Below are positions 1-6,708 of a DNA stretch of 8,420 nt, in pieces. Numbering within the stretch: position 1 is the stretch's first letter; every line of letters begins with the position of its first letter. Made by a program: the position numbers and the translations under genes. The stretch comes from Bacillota bacterium (GTDB lineage: Bacteria; Bacillota; Clostridia; Tissierellales; Sedimentibacteraceae). The DNA lies in NCBI GenBank assembly GCA_023416855.1, contig JAEZGU010000130.1, positions 1 through 8,420 of the forward strand. Reading direction: 5' to 3'. Under the pieces are notes generated by a model that saw only the letters and a program-made list of their open reading frames with translations, was not told the origin of the DNA and did not search any database.

Positions 1-423
1 AACTATATCTACACCTTGTTCTACTTTTTGTCCAATATTGACAATATTTCCGTCAACCTGTGTTATTTCAACAGTACATTGAGTTAAAAGAGCTGCAGTT
101 ATACCAGCTGCTGATAAAAAAGGAGCGACGAAAGCGCCAATTATGCCTGCTGTAACCGGTATATTAACAATGATTTCATCATTTTTCTTTATAGTTATCT
201 TAGTAGCATTACCCTTTGCTAAAATATCCTTTAGCTGATTTAAAATTTGTTCTCCTTTATTATTTCCCTTTGAATAGTTTTGGTTCTTGTTTTGACTTTC
301 TATTAAAATTATTGCATCAAGAACATCACCGTTTGCATCTTCAAGTGCTTGTTTAGCTGTAGAATAGTCTGTATCTGTGCGCTTTAGAATATCATCGATT
401 TTTTTTAGATTTTCGTTTTCCAT
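1..423 (-). CDS. DUF4342 protein with N-terminal UBA-like domain (partial, C-terminus off window)
   Basis: I translated this frame from the ATG at 423; it stays open for 141 codons to the window edge with no stop, so the 3' end is missing. A good ribosome binding site (AAGGAAGG) lies just upstream, overlapping the end of recO's region, and the gap to recO is 16 bases. Residues about 6-42 (DDILKR...AKQALEDANGDVLDAI) resemble the UBA-like/NAC-type helical fold. A polar Asn/Lys/Gly linker covers about 43-57. Residues about 58-141 match the DUF4342 pattern: an ITIKKNDEIIVNIPVTAG segment, then a Gly/Ala-rich hydrophobic stretch (about 91-113), then a beta-rich tail. The family is common in Firmicutes and has no established function. 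The hydrophobic stretch could be a membrane-associated or buried core segment. It is probably the distal gene of the operon. The family call is from recognition of the pattern, not a search. Confidence 0.8.
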   Translation of the reverse strand, partial: MENENLKKIDDILKRTDTDYSTAKQALEDANGDVLDAIILIESQNKNQNYSKGNNKGEQILNQLKDILAKGNATKITIKKNDEIIVNIPVTAGIIGAFVAPFLSAAGITAALLTQCTVEITQVDGNIVNIGQKVEQGVDIV

Positions 424-439
424 GGATTATTCCTTCCTT

Positions 440-1165
440 TTATAGTAATTTTAAAGTTGTAAAATTATCCTTACCAATATAATAAAATAAAAAACTTCTT
501 ATTAAATTTAAAATATTGGCTGTCATATCAATAGAATTTACATTTTCAAATTTGGATTTTAAAATTCTTTCCATTGTTAGTATTTCACTATAGGATACAT
601 TTATTCCACTTCCATAATTTACGCACTGGTTGCAAAACAAGCCACCTTCAGTTATAGAGAATTTTGCATTTGTATCTATATCTTTCCCACAAGATAAACA
701 GAACTTAAATGTTGGTTTGTAACCAAGCATTGAAATTAGTTTTAATTCGTATGCAGCAGTTAATTTATCATAATCTTTATTAGCATTGCTTAGATAATTT
801 AAAATCGATACGGTCATGTCAAAAATTCGTGAATCTATTTCATTTTCTTGTGCTACATAGCTAATCAGTTCTAAGATGTAGTTTCCATGAAAAAAAGCTT
901 CCATATTATTTTTTAAGCCGTAGAAATTATCTATTAGTTCAGCATGTGTTATTATAAACATATCTTTAGACTTAGCCAAAGAGCATTTTGAATATGCAAA
1001 TAGCTGAGAAACGTTAATTAAGTGAGAATTGCTTTTTTTTGATCCCTTTGACAGTAACTGAATTTTACCGTTACTTTTTGATAAAGCATGAAGTATTTTA
1101 TCATTTTCTTTATATATTACTTCCTTTAAAATTAAAACTTCATCAACTATCATTTCTCTTGTCAT
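440..1165 (-). CDS. recO: DNA repair protein RecO
   Basis: RecO acts in the RecFOR pathway: it binds single-stranded DNA, displaces SSB and helps load RecA at gaps. At 241 residues it has normal family length. The N-terminal OB fold is visible in about residues 5-80 (EVLILKEVIYKENDKILHAL, then GKIQLLSKGSKK). The helical C-terminal part holds a zinc-ribbon motif with Cys156, Cys159, Cys178 and Cys181 (CLSC...CNQC), as is usual in Gram-positive RecO. The gene overlaps the end of era by 23 bases if it starts at 1165, or by 11 bases if it starts at Met5 (1153). Met5 fits the usual RecO N-terminus better (Met four residues before the Glu of the first strand). The first ATG has a weak TTAGG close upstream, so the start is unresolved. 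Translational coupling to era is likely. The product call is secure. Confidence 0.95.
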   Translation of the reverse strand: MTREMIVDEVLILKEVIYKENDKILHALSKSNGKIQLLSKGSKKSNSHLINVSQLFAYSKCSLAKSKDMFIITHAELIDNFYGLKNNMEAFFHGNYILELISYVAQENEIDSRIFDMTVSILNYLSNANKDYDKLTAAYELKLISMLGYKPTFKFCLSCGKDIDTNAKFSITEGGLFCNQCVNYGSGINVSYSEILTMERILKSKFENVNSIDMTANILNLIRSFLFYYIGKDNFTTLKLL

Positions 1166-2042
1166 AACCTAAGGTTCTTAAAAGATAATTATTGTCTCGC
1201 CAATTTTCTGATATTTTTACAAATAATTGAAGATTGACTTGACTACCTAACAATCTTTCAATATCCTCTCGTGCACTTTTACCGATTCCCTTAATTTTTC
1301 TCCCGTCCTTGCCTATTATAATACTTTTGTGAGATTTTTTTTCACATAGTATATTTGCTCTAATATCAACAAGATTTTTGTTTTTTCTTTCTTTCATTTC
1401 TTCAATTTCTATTGCAATACCGTGAGGTACTTCTTCATTTAAATACATTAAAGCCTTTTCTCTAATTATTTCAGACACAACGAAGCGTTCAGGTCTGTCT
1501 GTTATGTAGTCAGATGGGAAATACATTGGTCCAGGCTTTAAATATTTTATTATTAATTTGATTAGCGAATCCACTCCTACGTTGTTCAATGCTGACATAG
1601 GCATAATATCATCAAATGCTTTATACTTATCAAATTCTTGAGCTATTTTTACTACAGCTTCTTGGCTGAACTTATCAATTTTATTTATAACCAATATTTT
1701 TTTAACCTTTAAATCTTTAATTTTATCAATAATAAATTCATCACCAGGTCCAACTTTGTTGAATTCATCAGTAAGCATTATTAATACATCCATTCCATCA
1801 ATGGAAGAATCAACTTCTGCATTCATGAATTCTCCAAGTTGATTTTTCGGTTTATGTATACCCGGAGTATCCAAAAAAATTATTTGTGCTTCATCATCTG
1901 TATAAACTGTTCTTATTTTGTTTCTTGTTGTTTGAGGCTTATCAGACATTATTGATATTTTCTCACCAATCATTGAGTTCATCAATGTTGACTTGCCAAC
2001 ATTTGGTCTTCCTATTATAGTTTCAAATCCTGATTTAAACAT
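1143..2042 (-). CDS. era: GTPase Era
   Basis: Era is an essential GTPase that binds the 3' end of 16S rRNA and helps mature the 30S subunit. At 299 residues it has the standard length. The GTPase domain shows G1 GRPNVGKS (11-18), the switch I threonines TT (38-39), G3 DTPG (58-61), G4 NKID (120-123) and G5 SAL (150-152). The C-terminal KH domain carries the GKDG loop (244-247) followed by KIKGIGKSAREDIE. The start ATG has GAGGAAA upstream at good spacing, and the gene begins 16 bases after cdd. One oddity is Glu7 at the start of strand beta-1 (SGFETIIGRPNVG), where the family normally has Val or another hydrophobic residue; the change is one base from GTA. All catalytic motifs are intact, so the protein is probably functional. 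The neighbours ybeY and phoH are also linked to rRNA and RNA metabolism. Confidence 0.97.
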   Translation of the reverse strand: MFKSGFETIIGRPNVGKSTLMNSMIGEKISIMSDKPQTTRNKIRTVYTDDEAQIIFLDTPGIHKPKNQLGEFMNAEVDSSIDGMDVLIMLTDEFNKVGPGDEFIIDKIKDLKVKKILVINKIDKFSQEAVVKIAQEFDKYKAFDDIMPMSALNNVGVDSLIKLIIKYLKPGPMYFPSDYITDRPERFVVSEIIREKALMYLNEEVPHGIAIEIEEMKERKNKNLVDIRANILCEKKSHKSIIIGKDGRKIKGIGKSAREDIERLLGSQVNLQLFVKISENWRDNNYLLRTLGYDKRNDS

Positions 2043-2058
2043 GTTTTTCCTCTACTTT

Positions 2059-2451
2059 CTATTCCAAGTCCTCCGGCCCAAAACTATTAGGCAGAAGTTC
2101 ATTAATTGTGTAAACTTCATATGAATCTAAGCTTTTAGCGCATATAACTTTTATATCTTTACCGAATTCAACCATAAATTGTCTACATACACCGCATGGA
2201 AATGATGTTTTTACATTGCTTCCAACAACTGCAATCTTTTCAATATCATTATACCCTTCTGAGATGCATTTTGAAATTGCAACTCTTTCAGCGCATATAG
2301 TTGGTGTGTAGGATGCTGATTCTATATTGCAACCGGAAAAAACTTTTCCACTCTTTGTATAAACAGCTGCTCCAACCTTAAATTTTGAATAAGGACTATA
2401 AGATTTTTCTCTTGCTTCCATTGCTATTTTTATTAATAATTTATCTTCCAT
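2059..2451 (-). CDS. cdd: Cytidine deaminase
   Basis: This enzyme hydrolytically deaminates cytidine and deoxycytidine to uridine and deoxyuridine in cytosolic pyrimidine salvage. At 130 residues it is the short, homotetrameric zinc form found in Gram-positive bacteria. Visible motifs are the N-terminal YSPYSKFKVGAAV stretch (18-30), substrate-binding CNIESASY (41-48), the catalytic CAE at 53-55 (Cys zinc ligand, Glu proton shuttle) and PCGVCRQ (85-91), which supplies the other two zinc cysteines. A ribosome binding site (AAAGGGTGG) precedes the ATG. The gene lies 17 bases after the DUF3048 gene and 16 bases before era; the cdd-era order is conserved in Firmicutes. Nothing looks damaged. Confidence 0.96.
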   Translation of the reverse strand: MEDKLLIKIAMEAREKSYSPYSKFKVGAAVYTKSGKVFSGCNIESASYTPTICAERVAISKCISEGYNDIEKIAVVGSNVKTSFPCGVCRQFMVEFGKDIKVICAKSLDSYEVYTINELLPNSFGPEDLE

Positions 2452-2468
2452 AATGCCACCCTTTCGTG

Positions 2469-3539
2469 TTATTCACATATCACATATTCAACACTGTCTA
2501 CTATCTGTATCCATGTATTACCCGGATTTAAGTGAAGTTCATCATTATTTACATAAAATCTTGTTCTATCTTTTTCGCTTTTCTTTGTCCAGGTTATATT
2601 TATTGACTCACCTTCAGTAAAATAAATTCCTTTTCCACTTCCGATAGATTCTAATTCCAATCTTCCAACGGAATCAAGCCCGCTTTTAGGTTGTTCTAAT
2701 ACAATTATATTTTTAACTGTTAATTGCTCCTTATTCAATTCATCTATATGTTCTTCATTGTCTTTATAGCGCAAATAAAGCTGCATATCTTTATTATAAA
2801 TATAATCTGTTGTATTTTCATTATTGTATGTAATATTTATTTTATTTGCTTTAACAATGTCTTTAAACTTATTTGATAGCTTCGAACTCTTATCATTGAA
2901 ATTATATTTTTCAAAATTCCCTTCGGTTATATATCCAAGTCGTGTAGCTTCATCCCTAATTGATTTTAAAGTAGTGTACATATTGTGCGGAGCATATTTT
3001 CCTGTATCATTATACCTCCACATGGCACCGGAATAAAGACCGTCTATTTCTGCTGCCTGTAATCTTTTCACTTCACTAAATGCATCTTCACTTCCCCCAA
3101 CATGAACAAAAATGCCATCATTTTCTAATGCATAATAAATAATATACGGTCTTGCACTTCGAACAGGACCTATCATGGTTGGTTGTTTAGCTAAAAAAAT
3201 GGCTAAATATCTGGTGTAAGGAAATTCAACCTGAAATTCATAAACTATTTCAGCGTCTTTTATGCCTGCCTGCCATCTTGCACGGGGGTGGTTGTCTAAA
3301 GATACTGCGACAGGTCTTACTGAAAGCTCTTCAGGATAATATTTTAAACCGTCCAAAGGAGATACAACTTTATTAGTGTCATCTTCTACCTCTTTTTCTT
3401 CTTCCTGAATTTCCTCTAAGCCTAATATTTCTTCTTCCTGTACTACAGGTTCAGTATCTATAGGTATATTTACATCCTTAGAGCATGCTGAAAGTGATAA
3501 AGCAGTCACAGCTAATATAAATATTAGTATTTTTCTCAT
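2469..3539 (-). CDS. DUF3048 (YerB-like) lipoprotein
   Basis: This is a predicted secreted lipoprotein of unknown function. Residues 1-19 form a lipoprotein signal peptide: MRK, a hydrophobic core, then lipobox LSAC with Cys19 as the lipidated residue. A Glu/Asp-rich linker (about 29-55) suggests a flexible tether off the membrane. The N-terminal DUF3048 domain (about 62-200) shows RPVAVSLDNHPRARWQAG, then YEFQVEFPYTRYLAIF and IGPVRSARPY. The C-terminal domain (about 230-352) includes GKGIYFTEGESINITWTKK and LNPGNTWIQIV. B. subtilis YerB belongs to this family; its biochemical role is not established. The ribosome binding site AAGGA lies 7 bases before the ATG. The gene sits 10 bases after ybeY and 17 before cdd, a slot where I would expect dgkA in many clostridia. 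The family call is strong; the reason for its place here is unknown. Confidence 0.88.
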   Translation of the reverse strand: MRKILIFILAVTALSLSACSKDVNIPIDTEPVVQEEEILGLEEIQEEEKEVEDDTNKVVSPLDGLKYYPEELSVRPVAVSLDNHPRARWQAGIKDAEIVYEFQVEFPYTRYLAIFLAKQPTMIGPVRSARPYIIYYALENDGIFVHVGGSEDAFSEVKRLQAAEIDGLYSGAMWRYNDTGKYAPHNMYTTLKSIRDEATRLGYITEGNFEKYNFNDKSSKLSNKFKDIVKANKINITYNNENTTDYIYNKDMQLYLRYKDNEEHIDELNKEQLTVKNIIVLEQPKSGLDSVGRLELESIGSGKGIYFTEGESINITWTKKSEKDRTRFYVNNDELHLNPGNTWIQIVDSVEYVICE

Positions 3540-3549
3540 GTTATTATCC

Positions 3550-3999
3550 TTATTTAAATATTTGCAGTTCTTTCATTATTTCCTTTTCTCTTGTTCGCAT
3601 TTCTTCCTTTTCATTGCTACCCATATGATCATAACCTAACAAATGAAGCATGCTATGTACAGTTAAATAAGACATTTCTCTTTCTAAACTATGATTAAAA
3701 TCATTAGCTTGTTCGATTATTCTTTGAGTTGAAAGTACAATGTCACCTAAAATCACTACACCTTCAAACTCATCGTCATCCATTGGAAAAGACAAAACAT
3801 CAGTTTCATTGTCAACATTTCTAAATTCTTTATTTAATTCTTTTATTTCTTCATTTGTAACAAAGGAAACACTTACTTCAAAATTACCTTCTAAGCCTTC
3901 AGCGTTTATTACTGCTTCAATTGATTTTTCAATTACTTTATAATTATCTTCTGTGATTTCCATAATATCTTGTCGATCGTCAAATAATACATTAATCAT
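3550..3999 (-). CDS. ybeY: Endoribonuclease YbeY (16S rRNA maturation)
   Basis: YbeY is a zinc-dependent single-strand endoribonuclease involved in 16S rRNA 3'-end maturation and ribosome quality control. The family signature HSMLHLLGYDH gives the three zinc histidines (His115, His119, His125 counted from the start used here), and the conserved TDVLSFP segment lies at about 66-72. I placed the start at 3999, giving MINVLFDDRQ and 149 residues, because family members usually begin at this strand. An in-frame ATG at 4023 would add eight residues (MKGLKIKK) that do not look like the family. Neither ATG has a strong ribosome binding site. The 3999 start overlaps the phoH stop within ATGATTAA, which suggests coupled re-initiation. 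YbeY and PhoH (YbeZ) are neighbours in many bacteria and are thought to act together. Confidence 0.93.
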   Translation of the reverse strand: MINVLFDDRQDIMEITEDNYKVIEKSIEAVINAEGLEGNFEVSVSFVTNEEIKELNKEFRNVDNETDVLSFPMDDDEFEGVVILGDIVLSTQRIIEQANDFNHSLEREMSYLTVHSMLHLLGYDHMGSNEKEEMRTREKEIMKELQIFK

Positions 4000-4960
4000 T
4001 TTTTTTATTTTCAAACCTTTCATATGCTTTAATAATATCTTGAACTAATTTATGTCTCACAACATCAGTTGTATGGAAATACATAAATCCAATGTCTTCA
4101 ACGTCTTTTAATATTTTCGTAACAGTTTTTAGACCGGATTTTTTTCCTTCCGGGAGGTCAATTTGAGTTATATCCCCAGTTATTACTGCCTTTGACCCGA
4201 AGCCAAGCCTTGTCAGAAACATTTTCATTTGTTCATTTGTTGTATTTTGAGCCTCATCAAGTATAATAAATGAAGAATCAAGTGTTCTACCTCTCATATA
4301 AGCTAAAGGAGCCACTTCGATTAATTGTTTTTCTACATTTTTTAAATAGTTTTCAGGTCCCATTATATCAAATAAAGCATCATAAAGAGGTCTAAGATAA
4401 GGATCAACTTTATCCTGTAAATCTCCGGGTAAAAAACCTAATTTTTCTCCTGCTTCTACAGCTGGTCTTGTAAGAATAATGCGTTCAACTTCTTTCTTCC
4501 TGAAAGCATTCACAGCTGCGGCTACTGCTAAATACGTCTTGCCTGTACCTGCAGGACCAATGCCAAAAGTTATATCCTTTGTATTAATTAAGTCAATATA
4601 TCTTTTTTGACCGATTGTTTTAGGTTTTATTACTCTACCTGATGCTGTTGTAACTATAACTTCCTTCAAAACTTCATTATAATCTATATTGTAATTGGAT
4701 TTATTTGCTTCTATTAAATAAACAATTTTTTGGTCACTTATTTCATCTTCTGTGCTGATTATACTTATCATGTCTTTTAATATCTTAATAACAGCTTCAA
4801 CCTTGTTTTTGTCACCTGTAACTTTAATCATGTCGTTTCTAACAAGTATATTCACATCAAAATAGCTTTTAATAATTTTGATATTTTTGTCGTGAATTCC
4901 TAATAGTTTAGGCAAATTTCTTTCTTCTGTTATTAATATATTTTCTTCGTGTAATTCCAT
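3992..4960 (-). CDS. phoH: PhoH-like ATPase (YbeZ/PhoH family)
   Basis: This is a cytosolic P-loop ATPase of the PhoH/YbeZ family, implicated in RNA metabolism and often paired with YbeY. At 322 residues it has the usual length. The N-terminal part (about 1-75) looks like the KH-like RNA-binding segment (LLGIHDKNIKIIKSYFDVNI). The ATPase domain has Walker A GPAGTGKT (135-142), the family segment LTRPAVEAGEKLGFLPGD (163-180) and Walker B FIILDEAQN (231-239, with Asp235-Glu236). A TGDITQIDLP sensor-like segment follows at 261-270. A perfect AGGAGG precedes the ATG, 12 bases after yqfD. The stop codon overlaps the chosen ybeY start. No 7TM-HD gene (yqfF/pgpH) lies between phoH and ybeY, unlike many Firmicutes. 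Confidence 0.95.
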   Translation of the reverse strand: MELHEENILITEERNLPKLLGIHDKNIKIIKSYFDVNILVRNDMIKVTGDKNKVEAVIKILKDMISIISTEDEISDQKIVYLIEANKSNYNIDYNEVLKEVIVTTASGRVIKPKTIGQKRYIDLINTKDITFGIGPAGTGKTYLAVAAAVNAFRKKEVERIILTRPAVEAGEKLGFLPGDLQDKVDPYLRPLYDALFDIMGPENYLKNVEKQLIEVAPLAYMRGRTLDSSFIILDEAQNTTNEQMKMFLTRLGFGSKAVITGDITQIDLPEGKKSGLKTVTKILKDVEDIGFMYFHTTDVVRHKLVQDIIKAYERFENKKND

Positions 4961-4972
4961 TTATCCTCCTGC

Positions 4973-6190
4973 TTATTCATTTGTTGTATCAGTATTATCT
5001 TGTTCCATTTCAGGAATCGGATAAATTTTTACTTTAGTACCGATATCCTCAATAACTTCAATTTGTGCTCTTAAATAATAATAAGAATCATCTTGCGAAA
5101 AGTTTAAGGAAGACTTCAATATTTTAGCTTCCTTACTACACTTTTTCAATAAATCATCATACATTCCTATAGTCATTGTGTTCTTAGCTGTATTTTCATC
5201 TATATTAACATCTTTATACACTAATTCATAGTATGTACCCTTTATTATGCTAATATCAGCTATATTAGAGATTATAGGAATTCTAATAACTCTTTCTCTG
5301 TAATTATAATTTTCAAAAGGTTTCTTGTCACTTAATATTTTATTACTTTTACCATTTAAATGCAAGTAATAAACACTTTTGCTTTTATTGGTAGCTATTT
5401 CTACACTTTTTATTATAGGTTCTTTTAATTCAAAATTATAATATGTTTTGCCATATATAGTACCTTCTGATGGAACCATCATAAATTCTTCTGAATTCTT
5501 ATTTTTAATAATGCCCATAACTAATGTTTGACCTTCGTAAACAACATCGCCCTCTTTAACAACAGGCTGACCACTCTTTGCAATTACTTTATTTATTATT
5601 GCATTTTTAGTAGAAATAATGCTTGTGGGCTCATTCTTTTTAATTTGTGCTTTTTCTATTTCTTTTTCCTTAATAAAGACTATTAAGTTAGCGCCTTCTA
5701 CATAGACTTCTACGAATTTAAAATTATCAAAATTACTATAAAGAAGTGTTTCTAACTTTTTAGGTTTAATATTAGAATGTGAAATTGGAGTTTTAATATT
5801 ATTGTTTTCAAGAACTTTAACTATATTTTTAGCGGTTGTATTGTTAGTTCCAATAATTTGTATATTCCAAACTAAAGATGAAACAACATAAAGGCAAATA
5901 ATTAAGGCAAATAGCCCAATAACAAAACCTTTGCGTACTTTTAGTGTTTTCAATTTGAAAGCCAAGCCCTTTTTGTTCAGAGGCTCCATTTTAGTTTCTT
6001 TTAAAATTTCAGCATACTTTGTATAATCCTCATATGACATTTTAAATTTAATGCCATAGTCTTTTCTTTCAACATCCCATATTCGTATACCTTTTTTTCT
6101 GAGTAAATTCATTACTTTTTCGAAGTTTGCCGCCTTAAGGCGGATTACGACATAACCTGTCAATAAAGACATCAACTTGAAAATAAGCAT
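4973..6190 (-). CDS. yqfD: Sporulation protein YqfD
   Basis: This is a membrane protein of the YqfD family, needed for normal sporulation in B. subtilis, where yqfC and yqfD are expressed in the mother cell under sigma-E. At 405 residues it has typical length. The cytoplasmic N-terminal region (1-85) contains GYVVIRLKAANFEKVMNLL and RIWDVERKDYGIKFKMSYEDY, both typical of the family. One strong transmembrane helix lies at about 88-109 (GFVIGLFALIICLYVVSSLVW). The large C-terminal part would be outside, beginning WNIQIIGTNN and including EGQTLVMGIIKNK and the P-E-G-x-I-Y-G-K-T-Y motif region (about 242-251). It starts 2 bases after the yqfC stop, with AAGAAGGGG serving as its ribosome binding site inside the end of yqfC. 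The molecular function is not established. Confidence 0.92.
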   Translation of the reverse strand: MLIFKLMSLLTGYVVIRLKAANFEKVMNLLRKKGIRIWDVERKDYGIKFKMSYEDYTKYAEILKETKMEPLNKKGLAFKLKTLKVRKGFVIGLFALIICLYVVSSLVWNIQIIGTNNTTAKNIVKVLENNNIKTPISHSNIKPKKLETLLYSNFDNFKFVEVYVEGANLIVFIKEKEIEKAQIKKNEPTSIISTKNAIINKVIAKSGQPVVKEGDVVYEGQTLVMGIIKNKNSEEFMMVPSEGTIYGKTYYNFELKEPIIKSVEIATNKSKSVYYLHLNGKSNKILSDKKPFENYNYRERVIRIPIISNIADISIIKGTYYELVYKDVNIDENTAKNTMTIGMYDDLLKKCSKEAKILKSSLNFSQDDSYYYLRAQIEVIEDIGTKVKIYPIPEMEQDNTDTTNE

Positions 6191-6192
6191 AT

Positions 6193-6471
6193 TTACCCCT
6201 TCTTAAAAATAATCTCTTCAATATTACCCTTAACAATAACCTTATAATCATTTATTTCTTCTATTTTAAATTTAGTTCCTTTTACAATGATGTTTTGCTC
6301 TATAGTTTTTACCTCAACTAAATTATTTTCATAAACAATTATTCCTAAATGATTTTCAATTATAACTTTTTTATTGCCGTGCATCATTAAAATAAAGTTA
6401 TCTGAAAAAGCATTATTAGGAATTTCCAAATCGTCTGCCAACTTACTCCTAAGTTCATTAAACTTACTCAT
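6193..6471 (-). CDS. yqfC: Sporulation protein YqfC
   Basis: This is a small protein of 92 residues in the YqfC/YabP-like family, always close to yqfD in spore formers. The sequence shows a helical start (SKFNELRSKLADDLEIP), then short beta strands (KVIIENHLGIIVYENNLVEVKT, IIVKGTKFKIEEINDYKVIVKGNIEEIIF). This matches the compact beta-rich family fold; there is no signal peptide or membrane helix. The ribosome binding site AAGGAGG is near perfect and lies 5-6 bases before the ATG. This is the first gene of the long operon. Its leader contains a 56-base GGGGAC...GTCCCC palindrome whose edge is only about four bases from the ribosome binding site. A mother-cell (sigma-E) promoter is expected from the family; the sequence offers only a weak candidate. 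Confidence 0.88.
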   Translation of the reverse strand: MSKFNELRSKLADDLEIPNNAFSDNFILMMHGNKKVIIENHLGIIVYENNLVEVKTIEQNIIVKGTKFKIEEINDYKVIVKGNIEEIIFKKG

Positions 6472-6488
6472 ACATACCTCCTTCTAAC

Positions 6489-6544
6489 GGGGACATTTCT
6501 CCTAACCCACATAGACATGCCCTAATAAATAGAGATGTGTCCCC
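6489..6544. repeat. REPIN-like palindromic element in the yqfC leader
   Basis: Two 13-base arms, GGGGACATTTCTC (6489-6501) and GAGATGTGTCCCC (6532-6544), are inverted repeats matching at 11 of 13 positions, with a 30-base middle. This is the layout of a REPIN: two inverted REP-like ends. The arm resembles the GGGGACGTTTCAT found at the end of the RAYT transposase gene in this window (10 of 13 matching). I infer it is a non-autonomous element mobilised by a RAYT enzyme. It is not a terminator, since no T-run follows on either strand. In RNA it would form a GC-capped hairpin just before the yqfC ribosome binding site. Confidence 0.6.
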
Positions 6545-6557
6545 ATTCCTATAATAT

Positions 6558-6586
6558 AAATTATGCATGTATACTTAATCCTATGA
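6558..6586 (-). promoter_or_regulatory. Tentative sigma-E-like promoter for the yqfC operon
   Basis: On the minus strand TCATAGG (6586-6580) and CATAATTT (6565-6558) are separated by 14 bases. They match the ATA and CATA cores of Bacillus sigma-E sites, but the outer positions are poor. A weak sigma-A alternative (TTATTG, 16 bases, TATACA) overlaps it. The choice is guided mainly by the known sigma-E control of yqfCD in B. subtilis. The housekeeping genes downstream would also need vegetative transcription, and I do not see a convincing promoter for that. Confidence 0.25.
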
Positions 6587-6591
6587 ATCCA

Positions 6592-6635
6592 ATAAGCAGA
6601 CGACCCAAATTTTATATTTGGTGTCGATCGCTTAT
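6592..6635. repeat. Imperfect 44-base hairpin between HAD terminator and yqfC operon
   Basis: ATAAGC (6592-6597) pairs with GCTTAT (6630-6635). After a 3x3 internal loop, CGACCCAAAT (6601-6610) pairs with ATTTGGTGTCG (6616-6626) with a single bulged base, leaving the loop TTTAT. There is no T-run on either strand, so it is not an ordinary terminator. It lies just upstream of the tentative yqfC promoter and could be an operator-like or decayed mobile palindrome. Its function is unknown. Confidence 0.45.
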
Positions 6636-6644
6636 GCTGTAAGT

Positions 6645-6672
6645 AAAAAAAATCCCCTTGTTTTAAGGGGAT
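6645..6672 (-). terminator. Intrinsic terminator after the HAD phosphatase gene
   Basis: Read on the minus strand, ATCCCCTT (6672-6665) and AAGGGGAT (6659-6652) form an 8-bp stem with a 5-base loop (AAAAC), followed directly by a run of eight T (6652-6645, overlapping the last stem base). It lies about 36 bases after the HAD stop codon. It should insulate the yqfC operon from transcription of the HAD gene. Confidence 0.9.
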
Positions 6673-6708
6673 GGAGTTGTTGCCTCATAAGAATATATTT
6701 GTCTCAAA

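Noticed and set aside
2824..3036. 70-codon plus-strand open frame
   Set aside because: It lies wholly antisense to the DUF3048 gene, has no supporting ribosome binding site I can see and no recognisable domain; it is a shadow of the real gene.
3740..3943. 67-codon plus-strand open frame, Ser/Thr-rich
   Set aside because: Antisense to the conserved part of ybeY; its composition reflects the complementary frame.
6489..6544. Palindrome as an intrinsic terminator or riboswitch
   Set aside because: No T-run follows on either strand, the middle is long and AT-rich, and no known riboswitch core is recognisable.
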